This document shows positions 13,366 to 24,179 of a stretch of DNA of 64,000 nt, piece by piece (the stretch's first letter is position 1; the number at the start of each line of letters is the position of its first letter). The stretch lies in contig WACJ01000041.1 of assembly GCA_008973525.1 (NCBI GenBank), positions 1,364,001 to 1,428,000 of the forward strand, in the 5' to 3' direction. The notes under the pieces are model-generated. The model ran no database searches, was not told the DNA's origin, and worked only from the letters and a program-made list of their open reading frames with translations. Both the position numbers and the translations under genes were made by a program. Origin of the DNA: Stenopsyche tienmushanensis. Taxonomy: Eukaryota; Arthropoda; Insecta; Trichoptera; Stenopsychidae.

Positions 13366-13620
13366 TCTGTAGGTAGTCCTGCGGTTAAACGGTCGAGGTT
13401 CAAATCTACTGGAGGTATGGTTTGCGATCAAATAGGTCGCTTTTAGCAATTCTTTTTATGAGACTATTACTGACCATTTCGACATTGTTTTGCATAGCGA
13501 ATATATATTTTAAAAATGTGGTTGACAGCCATATCCTCTATAGATGTGAATTCATAACAATTAAGTTAATAGACAGTTTAATTGTGGGACTGCCTATAAG
13601 TGACATCTGTATAGGAATTC
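13366..13620 (+). repeat. SINE copy 2 with inverted tRNA-like heads
   Basis: The left end carries TGTAGGTAGTCCTGCGGTTA followed by GGTTCAAATCT, a B-box-like promoter motif. The core (CTTTTAGC, GACCATTTCGACAT, TTTTAAAAATGTGG) aligns with the 16.3 kb copy. The right end, read on the minus strand, is again a decayed version of the same head (ATAGGCAGTCCCACAATTAA). The element therefore has related tRNA-like segments at both ends in inverted orientation. It may be two head-to-head SINE insertions or a true inverted-repeat element. Confidence 0.55.
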
Positions 13621-13644
13621 CAATTTAACCCTATAGATACTGTG

Positions 13645-13660
13645 CGCACAGATCTGTGCG
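13645..13660. repeat. Perfect 16-bp palindrome
   Basis: CGCACAGATCTGTGCG reads identically on both strands. It stands alone in AT-rich sequence close to the SINE at 13.4-13.6 kb. It could be a dimeric protein binding site or chance. Confidence 0.6.
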
Positions 13661-13806
13661 ATTCATCACTTTAATCCTTCTGCCAATGAATGTTTCTATT
13701 ACCTCCCGTCAATGAAAGTGGTCTGGATGGACCCTCATTCATATTGTATCTCTGGTTAAAATTCTTATAAACTACAAATGATGCCAATGCTGCAGTATTC
13801 AGCATA

Positions 13807-14287
13807 CACTTAAACCTTTTTTTTTGTGCGGTAGATGCGTTCCGCGGAAAATCGCACAAAAAAAACTATGACTTACATAGAAAAAGCGAAGATGCGTTCC
13901 ATGGATTCTAAAAGCCGCATAACTTCGAAACAGCTATATAAAATATATCCAAAATTGCATAAAAAAAGTTTATAAAAAAACAGACATCTGGTATCTCAAA
14001 TGCGGAGGTAATAGAAAATGTATTTTTAAAAGTCGAAATATTGTAAAAATGATTTTAAAAATCTAAACCAGAATAAAGGACGTGTTCGTAATTCAGCGAT
14101 AGCAGATGATTTATACGGTCCCAAATTATAACATTTTTCCAAATTTCGGTTAGTGTTGATGATTTATTTCCTATTTTATCCAAAATATCTCGATACGTAG
14201 TCTTTATGAAATAAAAAAAAATGCTTTAAAAAAACCGCATAACTTCGAAATTGCACAAAAAAAGTCGCACAAAAAGAGGTTTGAGTG
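13807..14287. mobile_element. Pogo/Tigger-like MITE
   Basis: The ends form inverted repeats: CACTTAAACC then a T run and GTGCGG at the left, CACTCAAACCTCTTTTTGTG on the minus strand at the right, flanked by TA at 13805-13806 and 14288-14289. Subterminal blocks such as TTCCGCGGAAAATCGCAC and CCGCATAACTTCGAAA recur in the larger relative at 33093-33764. The TA target and the GCATAAC-rich ends resemble pogo/Tigger elements. No coding sequence remains, so it would depend on a transposase made elsewhere. Confidence 0.7.
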
Positions 14288-15180
14288 TATTGTAGAGAAA
14301 AGCTGCCATATTTTATGCCTGGTGCACAAAATAACAGTTTTAAAGCCAGTGCCAACAAACCAGCAATTTTAGCTTTTGTATAAACAGAGTTTACCTCATT
14401 TTTAAGCTGTTTTTAGCTTAGAAACGGAAGTAGAAATACCACCCTTCCAGCTTACCAGCACTTGTTTGTTCAACTAGCTTAAAAATCAGCCTCGTGTGCA
14501 TATATATTCCCCGGAAGCATCCATTCCTAGAAGCATTTTTTCACCAAAGATGACTGCTCTCTGACCTCCTTCTTTTCTAGGATACAGGATATCTTTACAA
14601 GTATATTCATTTTATCAATCACAAACTTACCATCTGGTTTTTATAAACATTTGATGTAAAAATATATTCTGCAAAGGAAAATTTTAATACTAAATATAGG
14701 TTTTTCCAAACATATGATTTGAAATGATTTCTTACTACAGAGGTAAAAATGCAGATCAACATAAAATATCTTATGAAGTGAAAGGATAAAAAATTCTTTA
14801 TGAAACATGAAGAAAAATGTGATTTCTCAAACAAATTCTTTGAAAAAAAAAAATCAGGGTCTGGCCAAACCACTTTCATTGACTCTAGGTGTATAAATAG
14901 AAATGTACTTTTTTCTCAAAACATAAGGATCCTGAACTTAACTCTAACTTCTGTAAAACTCCTCAATCAACAAAGCCAGGGAGATTTGATCAGATATATA
15001 CATAGTTATTATTTTAAAAAATCGCAAAAGCAAAATAGTCCATCTTATTGACAGAAGGGTTAACTTTTTACATGAAAAAACATGTTAAACTTTATATTTA
15101 CACAGCCTTTTCTATTTAACACGTTGTATACAGTTGATCGATGCGGTACTTTAATTTACCCAGACATATCGTGGATTTCA
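14288..15180. other. Spacer with overlapping short frames
   Basis: Two frames overlap on opposite strands (86 aa minus at 14619-14879, 83 aa plus at 14800-15051). The minus frame ends just past a good donor-like GTAAGT at about 14630-14625, but the peptide matches nothing I know and no partner exon was identified. Confidence 0.35.
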
Positions 15181-15720
15181 ATCAATCTAAGATAAAAGAG
15201 TGATGTTTGAGCGCGCTCGTGAAAATCCCCCGCCGATCGATCGGACGACATCCGGGCTCAAAGACAGGATAGGGGTTGACGTAACCACAGGAATAATTTG
15301 TGAACAGTTTTGTGAATCGTTTGTCAGTTGGCAGTGGCGGCACGTGCGCGACACGGTTAACCCGAACGATACGTTTATCTGATATACGGCGCTGAGGCCT
15401 CTGCCTTGTGATGAGCTTGCACAAAACAATACGCGAAAAATAATAAATCAGCTCCGAGTTGTTTTCGTGTGATAAATTACACGGCCGACTGACGCGATCG
15501 GAGGGATGGGTTCGCATCCGCAGCGATAAAACGCCCGCCGGCCCCGAAAGGGTTATATTTGCAAAAATAGCACGTGTGATTTTCGTGTGTAATTTTAATC
15601 GGCCGGTCGGCCGTGCGTGCGTGACTTGCGTTGCGTATTTAACCGCACGGCTCCAATTAGGGAATCGATTTTTTAAGCGTTGCCCATTAGCCAAAATCAC
15701 ATAAATTACTCACCATTATC
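15181..15720. promoter_or_regulatory. GC-elevated unique block, candidate regulatory element
   Basis: This block has clearly higher GC and CpG content than its surroundings. Frames are open on both strands at once (172 aa minus, 81 and 60 aa plus), which is expected of GC-richer non-coding sequence because stop codons are rarer; none looks like a protein. It contains GATA-like sites (TTATCTGATA), E-box-like CACGTG motifs and a CGGCCGGTCGGCCG hairpin. A promoter, enhancer or non-coding first exon is possible; the strand is not determined. Confidence 0.35.
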
Positions 15721-16267
15721 TCATGCCGGGCCCAGCCGACATAAAACTGATGATTTTTCAGCTTAATGAGCCAAGTGGAACAAAATGCTTTATGTTCATG
15801 GAGTTTTGTTTATTACAATTGGTTGTATTTAAAAAAGATCGCTGAAATAAATATGCTTTTTAAACAGTTGAATTTGTTCATTAGTTATAATTTAATGTTC
15901 TTTGAATCGACGTATGTTAAGAATTTGGGTAGTAATTTTATAAAGATATAATTCTGAGACTTGTGAAAAATATTAGAGGCGTTCGATCAACTTCTTGAGC
16001 CTCCTTTGTAACCATCGTTGCTACGATAGCCTCTGATTGCCGCGTTGTTCGGTTGCGGAGACTGTGACAGGGAGTCACTCGGAGCGCGGAGCGCTTCATA
16101 CCATTAGTCTCATTAATAATCCTGGCGCCAATAAACGACGGACACACCCTTTCGAAAGAGGTGCAATTTTTAATCCTCAAAGGCGATATATCTTCTCTCA
16201 AAAGACGGAAAGGGGAGGCAATTAAAATATTGAATTTTTTAGTATATTATTGTATTTAATAGACCTT
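15721..16267. other. Spacer with a second GC-elevated block at 16020-16225
   Basis: AT-rich up to about 15980, then roughly 200 bases of balanced composition including GGAGCGCGGAGCGCTTC and GGCGCC. Opposite-strand frames (87 aa minus, 62 aa plus) overlap here and look non-coding. Together with 15181-15720 it forms a cluster of possible regulatory sequence. Confidence 0.35.
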
Positions 16268-16500
16268 TATTTTTTTTTTTTGAGGTGGCTTTTAGCGATC
16301 CCTTTTTTTTATGGTATCATTACCAACCATTTTGACATGGTTTTTCATGGCATATATATGTTTTTAAAAATGTGGTTGCCAGCCACATCTCCTGCGGGAT
16401 TAGAACCCGAGATGATCGGGTTATGAGTCCAACCGCTTAACGCGGGACTACCTACAGGTACTTCACAAGACCTTTCCCTACCCTATTCCGGTGGATGCAA
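16268..16500 (-). repeat. SINE copy 3 with tRNA-Met-like head
   Basis: On the minus strand from about 16458 the sequence reads TAGTCCCGCGTTAAGCGGTT, then GGACTCATAACCC (anticodon loop CTCATAA with CAT at the anticodon position), then TCGGGTTCTAATCCC (B box). The arms pair imperfectly and the acceptor stem is poor, so it is a tRNA-derived promoter rather than a working tRNA gene. It is followed by a unique body (ATGTGGCTGGCAACCACATT and onward). The same body occurs at 4395-4580 and 13366-13620, marking a dispersed RNA polymerase III-type retroposon family. Homology also seems to extend past the head, so the full element may be longer. Confidence 0.65.
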
Positions 16501-16675
16501 TTTTAACAACTATCTATATAACCAATTTCATTAATTACATTTGGTCCATGCAACACTAATCTTTTTTAACTTAGCACATTAAGGCACGGTTCAAGAAATA
16601 CTGTGAAAATAATAAATTTTTGCCTTTAAATATTTTTTAGAAATATTAACTAAAATATTATATATTTTGTTTATG

Positions 16676-17679
16676 TATAGGATGTTTTGCACATTGACCA
16701 ACATTATTTTGGGAGTTAAGGGGGTCTTTGGTTACGTTTCCCACATAGTCCTTATATCCTAAGTATCAGGGCTGTCAAAAAAGATTTTTTTTAATATTTT
16801 GAAAAAAAAAACCTTTAAATAGCATGACATCTGTGGTCTTAATTGCTCGAAATATCTGTTTTCGTATTTTGTAATATATATTTGATCTAATAAAATAATT
16901 ATTTTATGTAATTTGTTTTAAAAATTTGTTGTGAGCTTCCAAATCGCGTAAAATGTGCAAATTAATGACAAATAAAAAATAAAAAAAACTAATAACTATT
17001 TTGAACCTAGTTTAGTTTTAAAAAGTTTTATGTATTATATCTTTCCCAAAAATATATTATATGTCATACAAATTATTCAATAAGTCTTTAAACATGAAGA
17101 GGTACCAGTTTGGTAGGAATATCAAGGTTAAGAAAATATTTTTTTCGCTTTTGATGTTTAGACACCTTTTCTTTATTTCAACTGTGGTTGTCTGAAGTAG
17201 CATTTCCTTTTTCTTTTTTGCAAAGGCGGCGCTTATACCTTCAATTAGGATTTCTTTTGTGGGCACCACTGTCGTGTAAATTAACTATTTTGTCCCAAGA
17301 CAAAGAAATCCAGTGGTGTCAGATCTGGAGACCATGTGAGACAAAGAATAGGGCACATCCCCAGGCAAAGAAATACAGTGGTGTCAGGTCTCGAGACCGT
17401 GCTCAGAAGCTCAAAAGTAATTTTCTTTGAATAAATTGCATAAAATAATGATTTATTTAGATCAAAAATACATTACAAAATACAAAAACAGTTATTTTGC
17501 GCTATTGTGATAACAGATTAAAAAATTATGACGATTTAGAGGTGAAATTTTGGATATTTTTTATTTATTTTGGAAAATAATTATATTTTGATAACCCTGA
17601 CACTTGGACATACACATAGCAAAAGACCCCCTGACTCCCAAAAAATTTTTGTCGATCTATGTGCAAAACATTCTGTATA
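16676..17679 (-). mobile_element. Long-TIR mariner-like element, copy A
   Basis: The two ends are inverted repeats of roughly 250 bp that begin TATAGGATGTTTTGCACA and, on the minus strand, TATACAGAATGTTTTGCACA. Between them the minus strand keeps a transposase C-terminal remnant: PDLTPLDF at about 17306-17329, the motif around the third catalytic residue of some Tc1/mariner enzymes, then PTKEILIEGISAAFA and further C-terminal decay down to about 17057. The PDLTPLDF coding stretch is duplicated in tandem (17300-17340 and 17362-17400), with the second copy mutated. Related elements lie at 40155-40609 and 49975-50615. The catalytic N-terminal half is absent, so the copy is non-autonomous. Confidence 0.75.
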
Positions 17680-19379
17680 TAAATGTATGTTTATTCCCTT
17701 ATTTTCACATGTAATCTAACACTGTTATTTTTATATTTCGACTATCTCAATCATTATTTTTATTAAGATCACTCTGAGACTTTTTTTAGGTATTTGAAAC
17801 AGCACTTTGAATTCGAATTACTATCTAAATTACGTATTCAATTAGTATAAAAGATCTTGAAATGTAAATTTGTAAAGTCAATGCCAATAATCGATTAAAA
17901 AAAATTACATCGTTGTAATGTGTTTTTGATGGACTAAAGAATGAAGAAAACCGAAACAATTAAAAAAAGTCGATAAAAAACTCAGAATTTTTAAGACGCG
18001 AAAACCACAAACTGGATGATGGTATACCAACGTTATTTGTGGAATTAAATTCTCATTAAACAAACCGAAAATTATCTAGCAAGCTTGAGTATCCAAGATT
18101 AAGAGCTCAAAAGTACCCTCAATGTATAGGCAAATTAAGTCTACAAGGATTGCATTTCTCCATGAATTAATTGCACTAGGGCAGCTAAAAATAATGGTGC
18201 ACCTCTTTTGTTCAGATATTAAGCACATTTGGGATTACATGAGAAATAGGTATATTAAAATAATTATTTAGCATAAAAATAGTGACTTTCTTTATATCAG
18301 ATAATTGATCCTTCTCCTAAGCAATAATTAATAATAATCCATTTAAAATTCAGTAGTATAGTTTATACATTTAGCTCTAAGAAACAAGAGATTATATGAA
18401 ACAATAAGTTTTAATCGATAGTAAGAAATAATGATTCAGTAAGACGTCGCTATTCCTCATTCTGCAAAATTAACGTCAGTAAAGAGAATGGATATTTCAT
18501 TGATTGGATGTTGCATCTTCAGGTAATTATTTCTTTAGAGTCTTAGAATATGTATTACAATATATAAAATATGATAATTATATATTTTTTTGATATGAAA
18601 TAAAACATATCTTAACTCTATCAAAATTAGTATTTAAGTTTTCGAGTGTACAAAAACGATTTCTGAAAGTTTATTAAATTTAGCCCCACAGCAAAACAAG
18701 AGGTCCGTTCTCTAATGTTGTAGGAATGCGGTGTTGAGCAAAAAAGACATCGAATTAGATGTGGAAAACCACCGTTTAACACCCTCAAAACTGGCTTGCT
18801 TCCAAAAAGAGAAATGGTTTCGGTGGTATTCCCCGGAGAAGCATTCTCCATTATGAACGTCTGGACACACTGACAATTAACACGGATTCTTTTAGAGTTC
18901 ATTTAGTTTCATAATAGCGGCAATAAAATACATAAATTCAATGCGATTTGTCACACTAATAAGTTGCAATATATAAATAATTTGTATCATATGATCGTAT
19001 ATCGTATGCACAATGATTAATCGGGGTTGAGAAAATAGAAATGATGGTTTTACTTAAGCGATGTTAAATAATGTGATCATTAATAGATTCATCTGGTTGA
19101 AAAGTCCCTTTTGATCTTTGTCCTTTACATTGCCGGTTGTATATCTTGCTCAGCTTTGTATTGGATTCCTCTACGGGTTCATCTTGTCCTTTTGTACGTT
19201 TGTTACCTGAAATACTTGACACAAATGTGTGTACCGCATTTGTCCCTTACAACAAATTGCACATCTTTATTTAACGCTACAATTTTTAGTCACACGTTAA
19301 AGATCTATTTGAGTATCAAATATACTATATTTATTCTTATTAAGATGCCGTATTCCTTTATCAGATGTAGGCGATCTAC
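17680..19379. other. AT-rich spacer, no supported gene
   Basis: Low-complexity AT-rich sequence. A 91 aa minus frame at 18627-18902 sits in a patch of slightly higher GC but its sequence matches no family I recognise. A 117 aa plus frame (19111-19464) is hydrophobic by chance; only its last part overlaps the Mutator-like remnant that follows. Confidence 0.4.
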
Positions 19380-19578
19380 ATCGAATACATTCAATATAAT
19401 TATTGGCACCTACTATAAAGTCTTGAAACACCGATTAAGCGCGCGTAGCGAGGCAGAATCATAAGAATCTTTCTGCACAAAAGCAGCTCGTATAGCCCCA
19501 AAACAACAGCTACTCGAAGATAATCAACTTTTTGAGAAAGCTGAAGATCTTTTATATGCGCTTGGAATCAATGATTGA
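19380..19578 (+). pseudogene. Mutator-like transposase C-terminal remnant, copy 1
   Basis: The plus strand encodes AARIAPKQQLLEDNQLFEKA followed by EDLLYALGIND and a stop at 19576-19578. An upstream piece (NIIIGTYYK) lies in a different frame and is separated by a stop. The same C-terminus, with the same neighbouring blocks, is found in opposite orientation at 30399-30941. From memory the ending resembles arthropod proteins with a Mutator-like transposase domain (PF20700), whose C-terminus is also an LLYxPGI type. About 40-60 bases after the stop are shared with copy 2, consistent with common element 3' sequence. The remnant is broken and cannot be functional. Confidence 0.5.
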
Positions 19579-22479
19579 TCAGTAAGCCACTAAAATTGAT
19601 AGTTTTATTGTATTGAAACTTTAAACGAGTTTATCTCGATATTTCATTTTAAAAATGTTCGCCAGTCGTAGCTTAAAAAGTTGTAGATCAATCTGGCTGA
19701 AATTTTGTGATGTTTCTTACTATAATATTATCTAGTTAACTAAGCTAAAGTTTTAAGGTTTTTGTGTAAATACATTATTATTTTGGGGTAAAAATGATCA
19801 AGTTAATGGTAAAAGATATAAAAGTTTAACTAAAAAGCCTACTGATTTTTTATTTTATACTTTTTTAAAAAAAATTATAGTTTAGTTGACTCCCTATACA
19901 TATTAAAAATCAACACCCTATGCAGTTTTCAGGCAAAATTCGGAACCAATCTGTGATAAAGAATTCTGAAATGGTTGATTTGTTTTTTTAATCAAATTGT
20001 CCAAATTATAGCTTTATTTTCGGAAGCATTTGATTTAAATTTATTTTTTTGTATCATATAAAGGTGGGACACATTTTATACTACCAAAGAATTAATTTTA
20101 CGCCACTTTATTTTATTTTAAAACTCTTTAAGCTTTTTAATTCCTTATCACAAACTATATAATAGCGATTTCTCCATAAGTTTTGTAGAATAATTATTTG
20201 GTTCTGATGTGTGTTTGCTTATATTAAACACACATGATATGCAATTTCAAGATGAATAATTGGATTCTATTCTTCACTAAAAAATAAACAATAAACAGTA
20301 AAATTGAGACTGCTATTAAAATTCACCTGTAAAAATAAGGTGAATTGTATTGTGTGCATTTAAAATCATACTCGTATATCAGTTGAGATGCACCCTTACA
20401 TGCACCTTACCACCCTCTTTCTTTGAAGTGAAACTTCTATAAGCACGGTAGGGTAAATTGGCTCAAACTACAAAAAAAAAAAATTAAATTCCAACTATCT
20501 ATTGCAATCTCTCCATCTCCGTTATATACATCATAGCGACATATAAGTAACATAAAGCAACCACTAGACTAGTAGCGTGCTTATTTAATTATATATAACT
20601 AAAAAAATCTATTTAAAATCATCTTCTATGAGCTAAGAAGATTGATTTCTACTGTGCGAAAATTTCACGCATTGCTATAAAATTAGGAAACGTTTTGTAC
20701 CAAAAATGATATTATTTTAGTGATAAATAGTAATTAAAAATTATTCATTGTTAATTTTAATTGGAAAAAAAAATATTTACGGATATTCTAATGATTTTAA
20801 AACATAGTAATTTAAGAAGTTTTAAAAATATAGTCGCATTTGTATGTAATTCCCCGTCTCTTTGAAAGGATAAGGGAAAACATTTATCTCGAACGAATTG
20901 AACTCGATCTGTCGCCATTTCAGCTAACAGCTTTTCTCTGTAAACGGAGACAATTTTTTTGCTTCCCTTGCACTTCCTTTCTAGCGATTCCTGACTATGT
21001 TCCGTCACAGCAATTCAGTCATAACAACACCTGTTAAAAATGATGTACATATAACGCATACGTGTGCTAAATAAATATTTTTGCAAAAAATAAATCGGAA
21101 TGTAAGGGTTAAAATTGTAAAATAAGCCAATTAAATATGGGAAAATCAAGAGGAAAATAATTGACCTTTTCAGCTCTTCATCCAATGACTGCTTCAATAA
21201 TTTCAACCTTTACATTACGAAATCAGTGAATCGTACCGGATGAGGCTTCATTTGAATTCGCTAATTATTTTACCATGACATTTAAAAGAAAACGAATTTC
21301 AGCTGAGGGAATTTCGTAGAAAAATCTTATAAATGTTGATACATGCTAGAAACCTCACATCGACGACATTTTGCCGAGTAATTTGTCCCTAATGTGAGCT
21401 TTTAAGTCGAAAATGCTTTGTCGGCCCTGGGCAAATTATTTTACGTTTTCAATTGTAGGCAAACAAAAAAGAGGCTTTGTAAAGGATACGCGTACAAAGT
21501 GACTCTAACTGTAGACACTTCCGGTGTCCCATTAAAGCCTTATTGAGGCGCTAAAGGCTGAAACTCGAGCGGAAAGGTGAGAATTAATGGACCTGTAATG
21601 AATTATTCAAGGGGTTTTTAAAAGGACGAACAACTTAGTCATAACAACTGGTGAAAGATTGTAATCTGGGAAAAATCCCATAATGTGTTTTATTGCCATT
21701 ACCCTGTGCATTTATTGATTTTGACCTAAATTATATAATCATAATCGATCATATTGAAAATATAAATCTATCGATTTTACGACGACTCTATGTTTTTAAT
21801 GAATTATCTAATTCTTTATTTAATACATCAAATATTCATTGCTCTCGTTATAATTTTGGGTTTATATCACATGCGGAAGATGATATATGACAAATGTGTG
21901 TTGATTATATATGTCTTTGTTCCTCTATGTCTTTTGATGGTCGTCATTAGTGTTTTCCTAGAATGCATTTGATGTCGCTTTACCATTGGGATTTGGTTTT
22001 CCAACGTTCCGGGTCACCAATCAAGCGTTTTCTTTGTTCAGGAGACGTTTTCTTTATGCTATTCACATTGCCATATGTATATTTACAAGTATACATTGGA
22101 CCTCAATATAGTTGTAAGTTATGTAATATGTCTGTATTTCTTATTTGATTGAAAGTTTTATACATTTTTATTATATTTTGTGCGTATATTGAGTTATAAA
22201 ATCATCTTAAATTGATCGTTTTTAAGATTAATAATTGATTAGGTAAGATTAATATCGAATTTCATCCCTTGATGTATCCACCTCAAAAAAATATTTATTT
22301 TGGAAATCAAAAAGTTCTGAAAAATCCCATTTAAACGATTACTCCTGTTTTACATTTTTCGGCATGCTGGAAAGTATTTTGTATTTTGTGTTTGAGGATC
22401 AAACTCGCCCATATTAAGGATAATTTTATTTAGCTCAAAACATATTATCTGTTGGAATTATAAGCGTTTTAGTTAATTT
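19579..22479. other. AT-rich spacer, no supported gene
   Basis: The first 50 or so bases still belong to the Mutator-like element's 3' region. A patch at 20840-21010 has higher GC, with overlapping frames on both strands (83 aa minus, 65 aa plus) and no recognisable domain. Unique sequence of moderate GC at about 21230-21610 may be conserved non-coding DNA. Short frames at 21693-22148 are of random composition. Confidence 0.4.
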
Positions 22480-22930
22480 TTTGTCCCTGTTAAGAGCCGA
22501 GCTTAGTTGGAATATCTTCCAAAATGGAATTAGTCTCCGCGCTGCCGTTCTTTTGACGCCGTTTCGGCGTAAAGGAGTTAATTGTCACGCCGAAATTTGA
22601 ATGCTTATCAAAAGTTACAAAATGAGATGTAAACATCATTAAAAACACATTAAAAGTGAGAGTGAAGATTGTGTGGTAATTTTAAATTTGACGAAAATTA
22701 CAAAATGCTCGTCGCGGGTGGACGCCTCCTCCCCCGGTCCGCTTTTGTCAACGAATATTTCGCACGACATTACCTTCGAGCGGGCTAAACAAATAATTAA
22801 AACTTGTTAATTACATCCCCGGCACCACCCCTTGGTGCCGAGGGAGGGCCATCACCACCCTCTCTTCTCGCAGGCGGCACCCGGGACACAAATATAAATT
22901 TCGGACCCGTTTCATTAGATGCGATGCGAC
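22480..22930. promoter_or_regulatory. GC-elevated unique block, candidate regulatory element
   Basis: The block includes CpG-rich patches and two clean small inverted repeats: ACGCCGtttCGGCGT at about 22556-22570 and CGGCACCAccccttTGGTGCCG-type arms at 22820-22840 (8-bp arms, 5-base loop). Homeodomain-type TTAATTA or TAATTA sites lie between them. No long open frame is present. It is the most structured of the GC-rich islands in this desert and could be an enhancer, an insulator or a non-coding RNA promoter. Confidence 0.35.
22820..22840. repeat. GC-rich hairpin
   Basis: Perfect 8-bp arms CGGCACCA and TGGTGCCG are separated by 5 bases. A terminator role is not implied in a eukaryote. It may be a structured RNA element or a binding site. 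Confidence 0.6.
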
Positions 22931-24179
22931 TACCTCAAGATTAGCTATATTGTGTTCTTAATAGGACATAATCTGGCTTATTTATTTAATAACATCGTTT
23001 TAACTTTAGCTTCATAATTTTGTGATTATTTTCCAAGAACGATACAATATAAACAGTAGTAAAATATTACATTCAATCAGCCCTTATTATTCCGAGCCAT
23101 TTGAACTTGAAATGGAAGCTCTTTATTGTATAATGAGCGGGAATTTGAGCAAAATATTAATCTCAATATGATGAACTATTTCTAATTTTTTCAGCATATT
23201 TTTGTTTTCTACTTTATATTCTATAGGGCTGTAAGCTGAAGTATACAGTATTAACACATTAGTATCAGGCAAATTTAATTTACGTTCGCGTTCGCTAGTT
23301 CCTTAGCTCGTTTGTGTCGCAACTTCGTAAAGATAGAAAGAGAGTTTTTCTCAACAGTATGTGGCCTTTGGAGTAAATAAAGTTTTATACTACATCTTGG
23401 TTATGATGAGTCAAAAGGAAAATTGTTAACCAAAATTATTCTCGAGAAAAGCGTTAATGTACATAAAAATATAAGAAAGCACGAAGAAAATTTTAATTCA
23501 CATTATTTAAGTTTTCTTCTCATTAAAAATTCCATGCCATTCTTACTTTTTGCTACAATAATCTAATGATTTCAACGTTCAATAAACACTCATAAATATT
23601 TTATATCACCTCAATATCAGTTTATATTTAGAGTGTGTATTTAAAAAAGAAAAATAATGGCTGTGATCTTTGTTTTAGATAGGATTTGCTGTTAGTGACA
23701 CAATATGATCGTAATAATATGAAAAAATATTTTTCTTACTTCTTATTGCTTTTTAATTCTCCTACTTATTTTTTTTAAATAGGGTTAGGGCTTAAATTTC
23801 AGGCTGTTTTTAGGACATTATATAAATTAATTAAGTCCCTTTACCGAAATCTGACACCATCGATGTCGCCTGATTATAGAATTGTTTAATTAAATCTAAT
23901 AATAACAAAGATTAAGAATTTGATGAACCAATATACGAGCTATGCTGTCAATTTATCCAATTTGCCCATCGACGTACATAAATATATTTACGCGGTAATT
24001 AAAAATGTTGTGCAAAATAAATCTCCATTTCAAAGCCAAAAAAATATTTTTTTTAATCGAATTTAAATTTCATTTTTGGTGCAATATTTATAGCAATACA
24101 AATATATGAATGCTAAATTGCAAAATCATCATTTTTGTAATTAAAATAAATCTTCAGAATTTAAAATTCCAAAATTCCC
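22931..24179. other. AT-rich spacer; possible solo LTR near 23230-23395
   Basis: A stretch from about TGTAAGCTG (23230) to ATACTACA (23393) contains an AATAAAG signal close to its end, which is the layout of a small LTR. Neither a target-site duplication nor a second copy was found, so this is weak. The rest is AT-rich with no coding signal. Confidence 0.25.

Noticed and set aside
15182..15700. 172-residue minus-strand open frame
   Set aside because: It overlaps plus-strand frames across the same GC-richer block and has no domain or biased composition; stop codons are simply rarer there.
16385..16460. Functional tRNA-Met gene
   Set aside because: The CAT loop and B box are present, but the acceptor stem and several pairs fail, and the sequence is joined to a dispersed SINE body.
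18165..18190. miR-92-like AATTGCACTAG
   Set aside because: The match ends after about 12 bases and no hairpin surrounds it.
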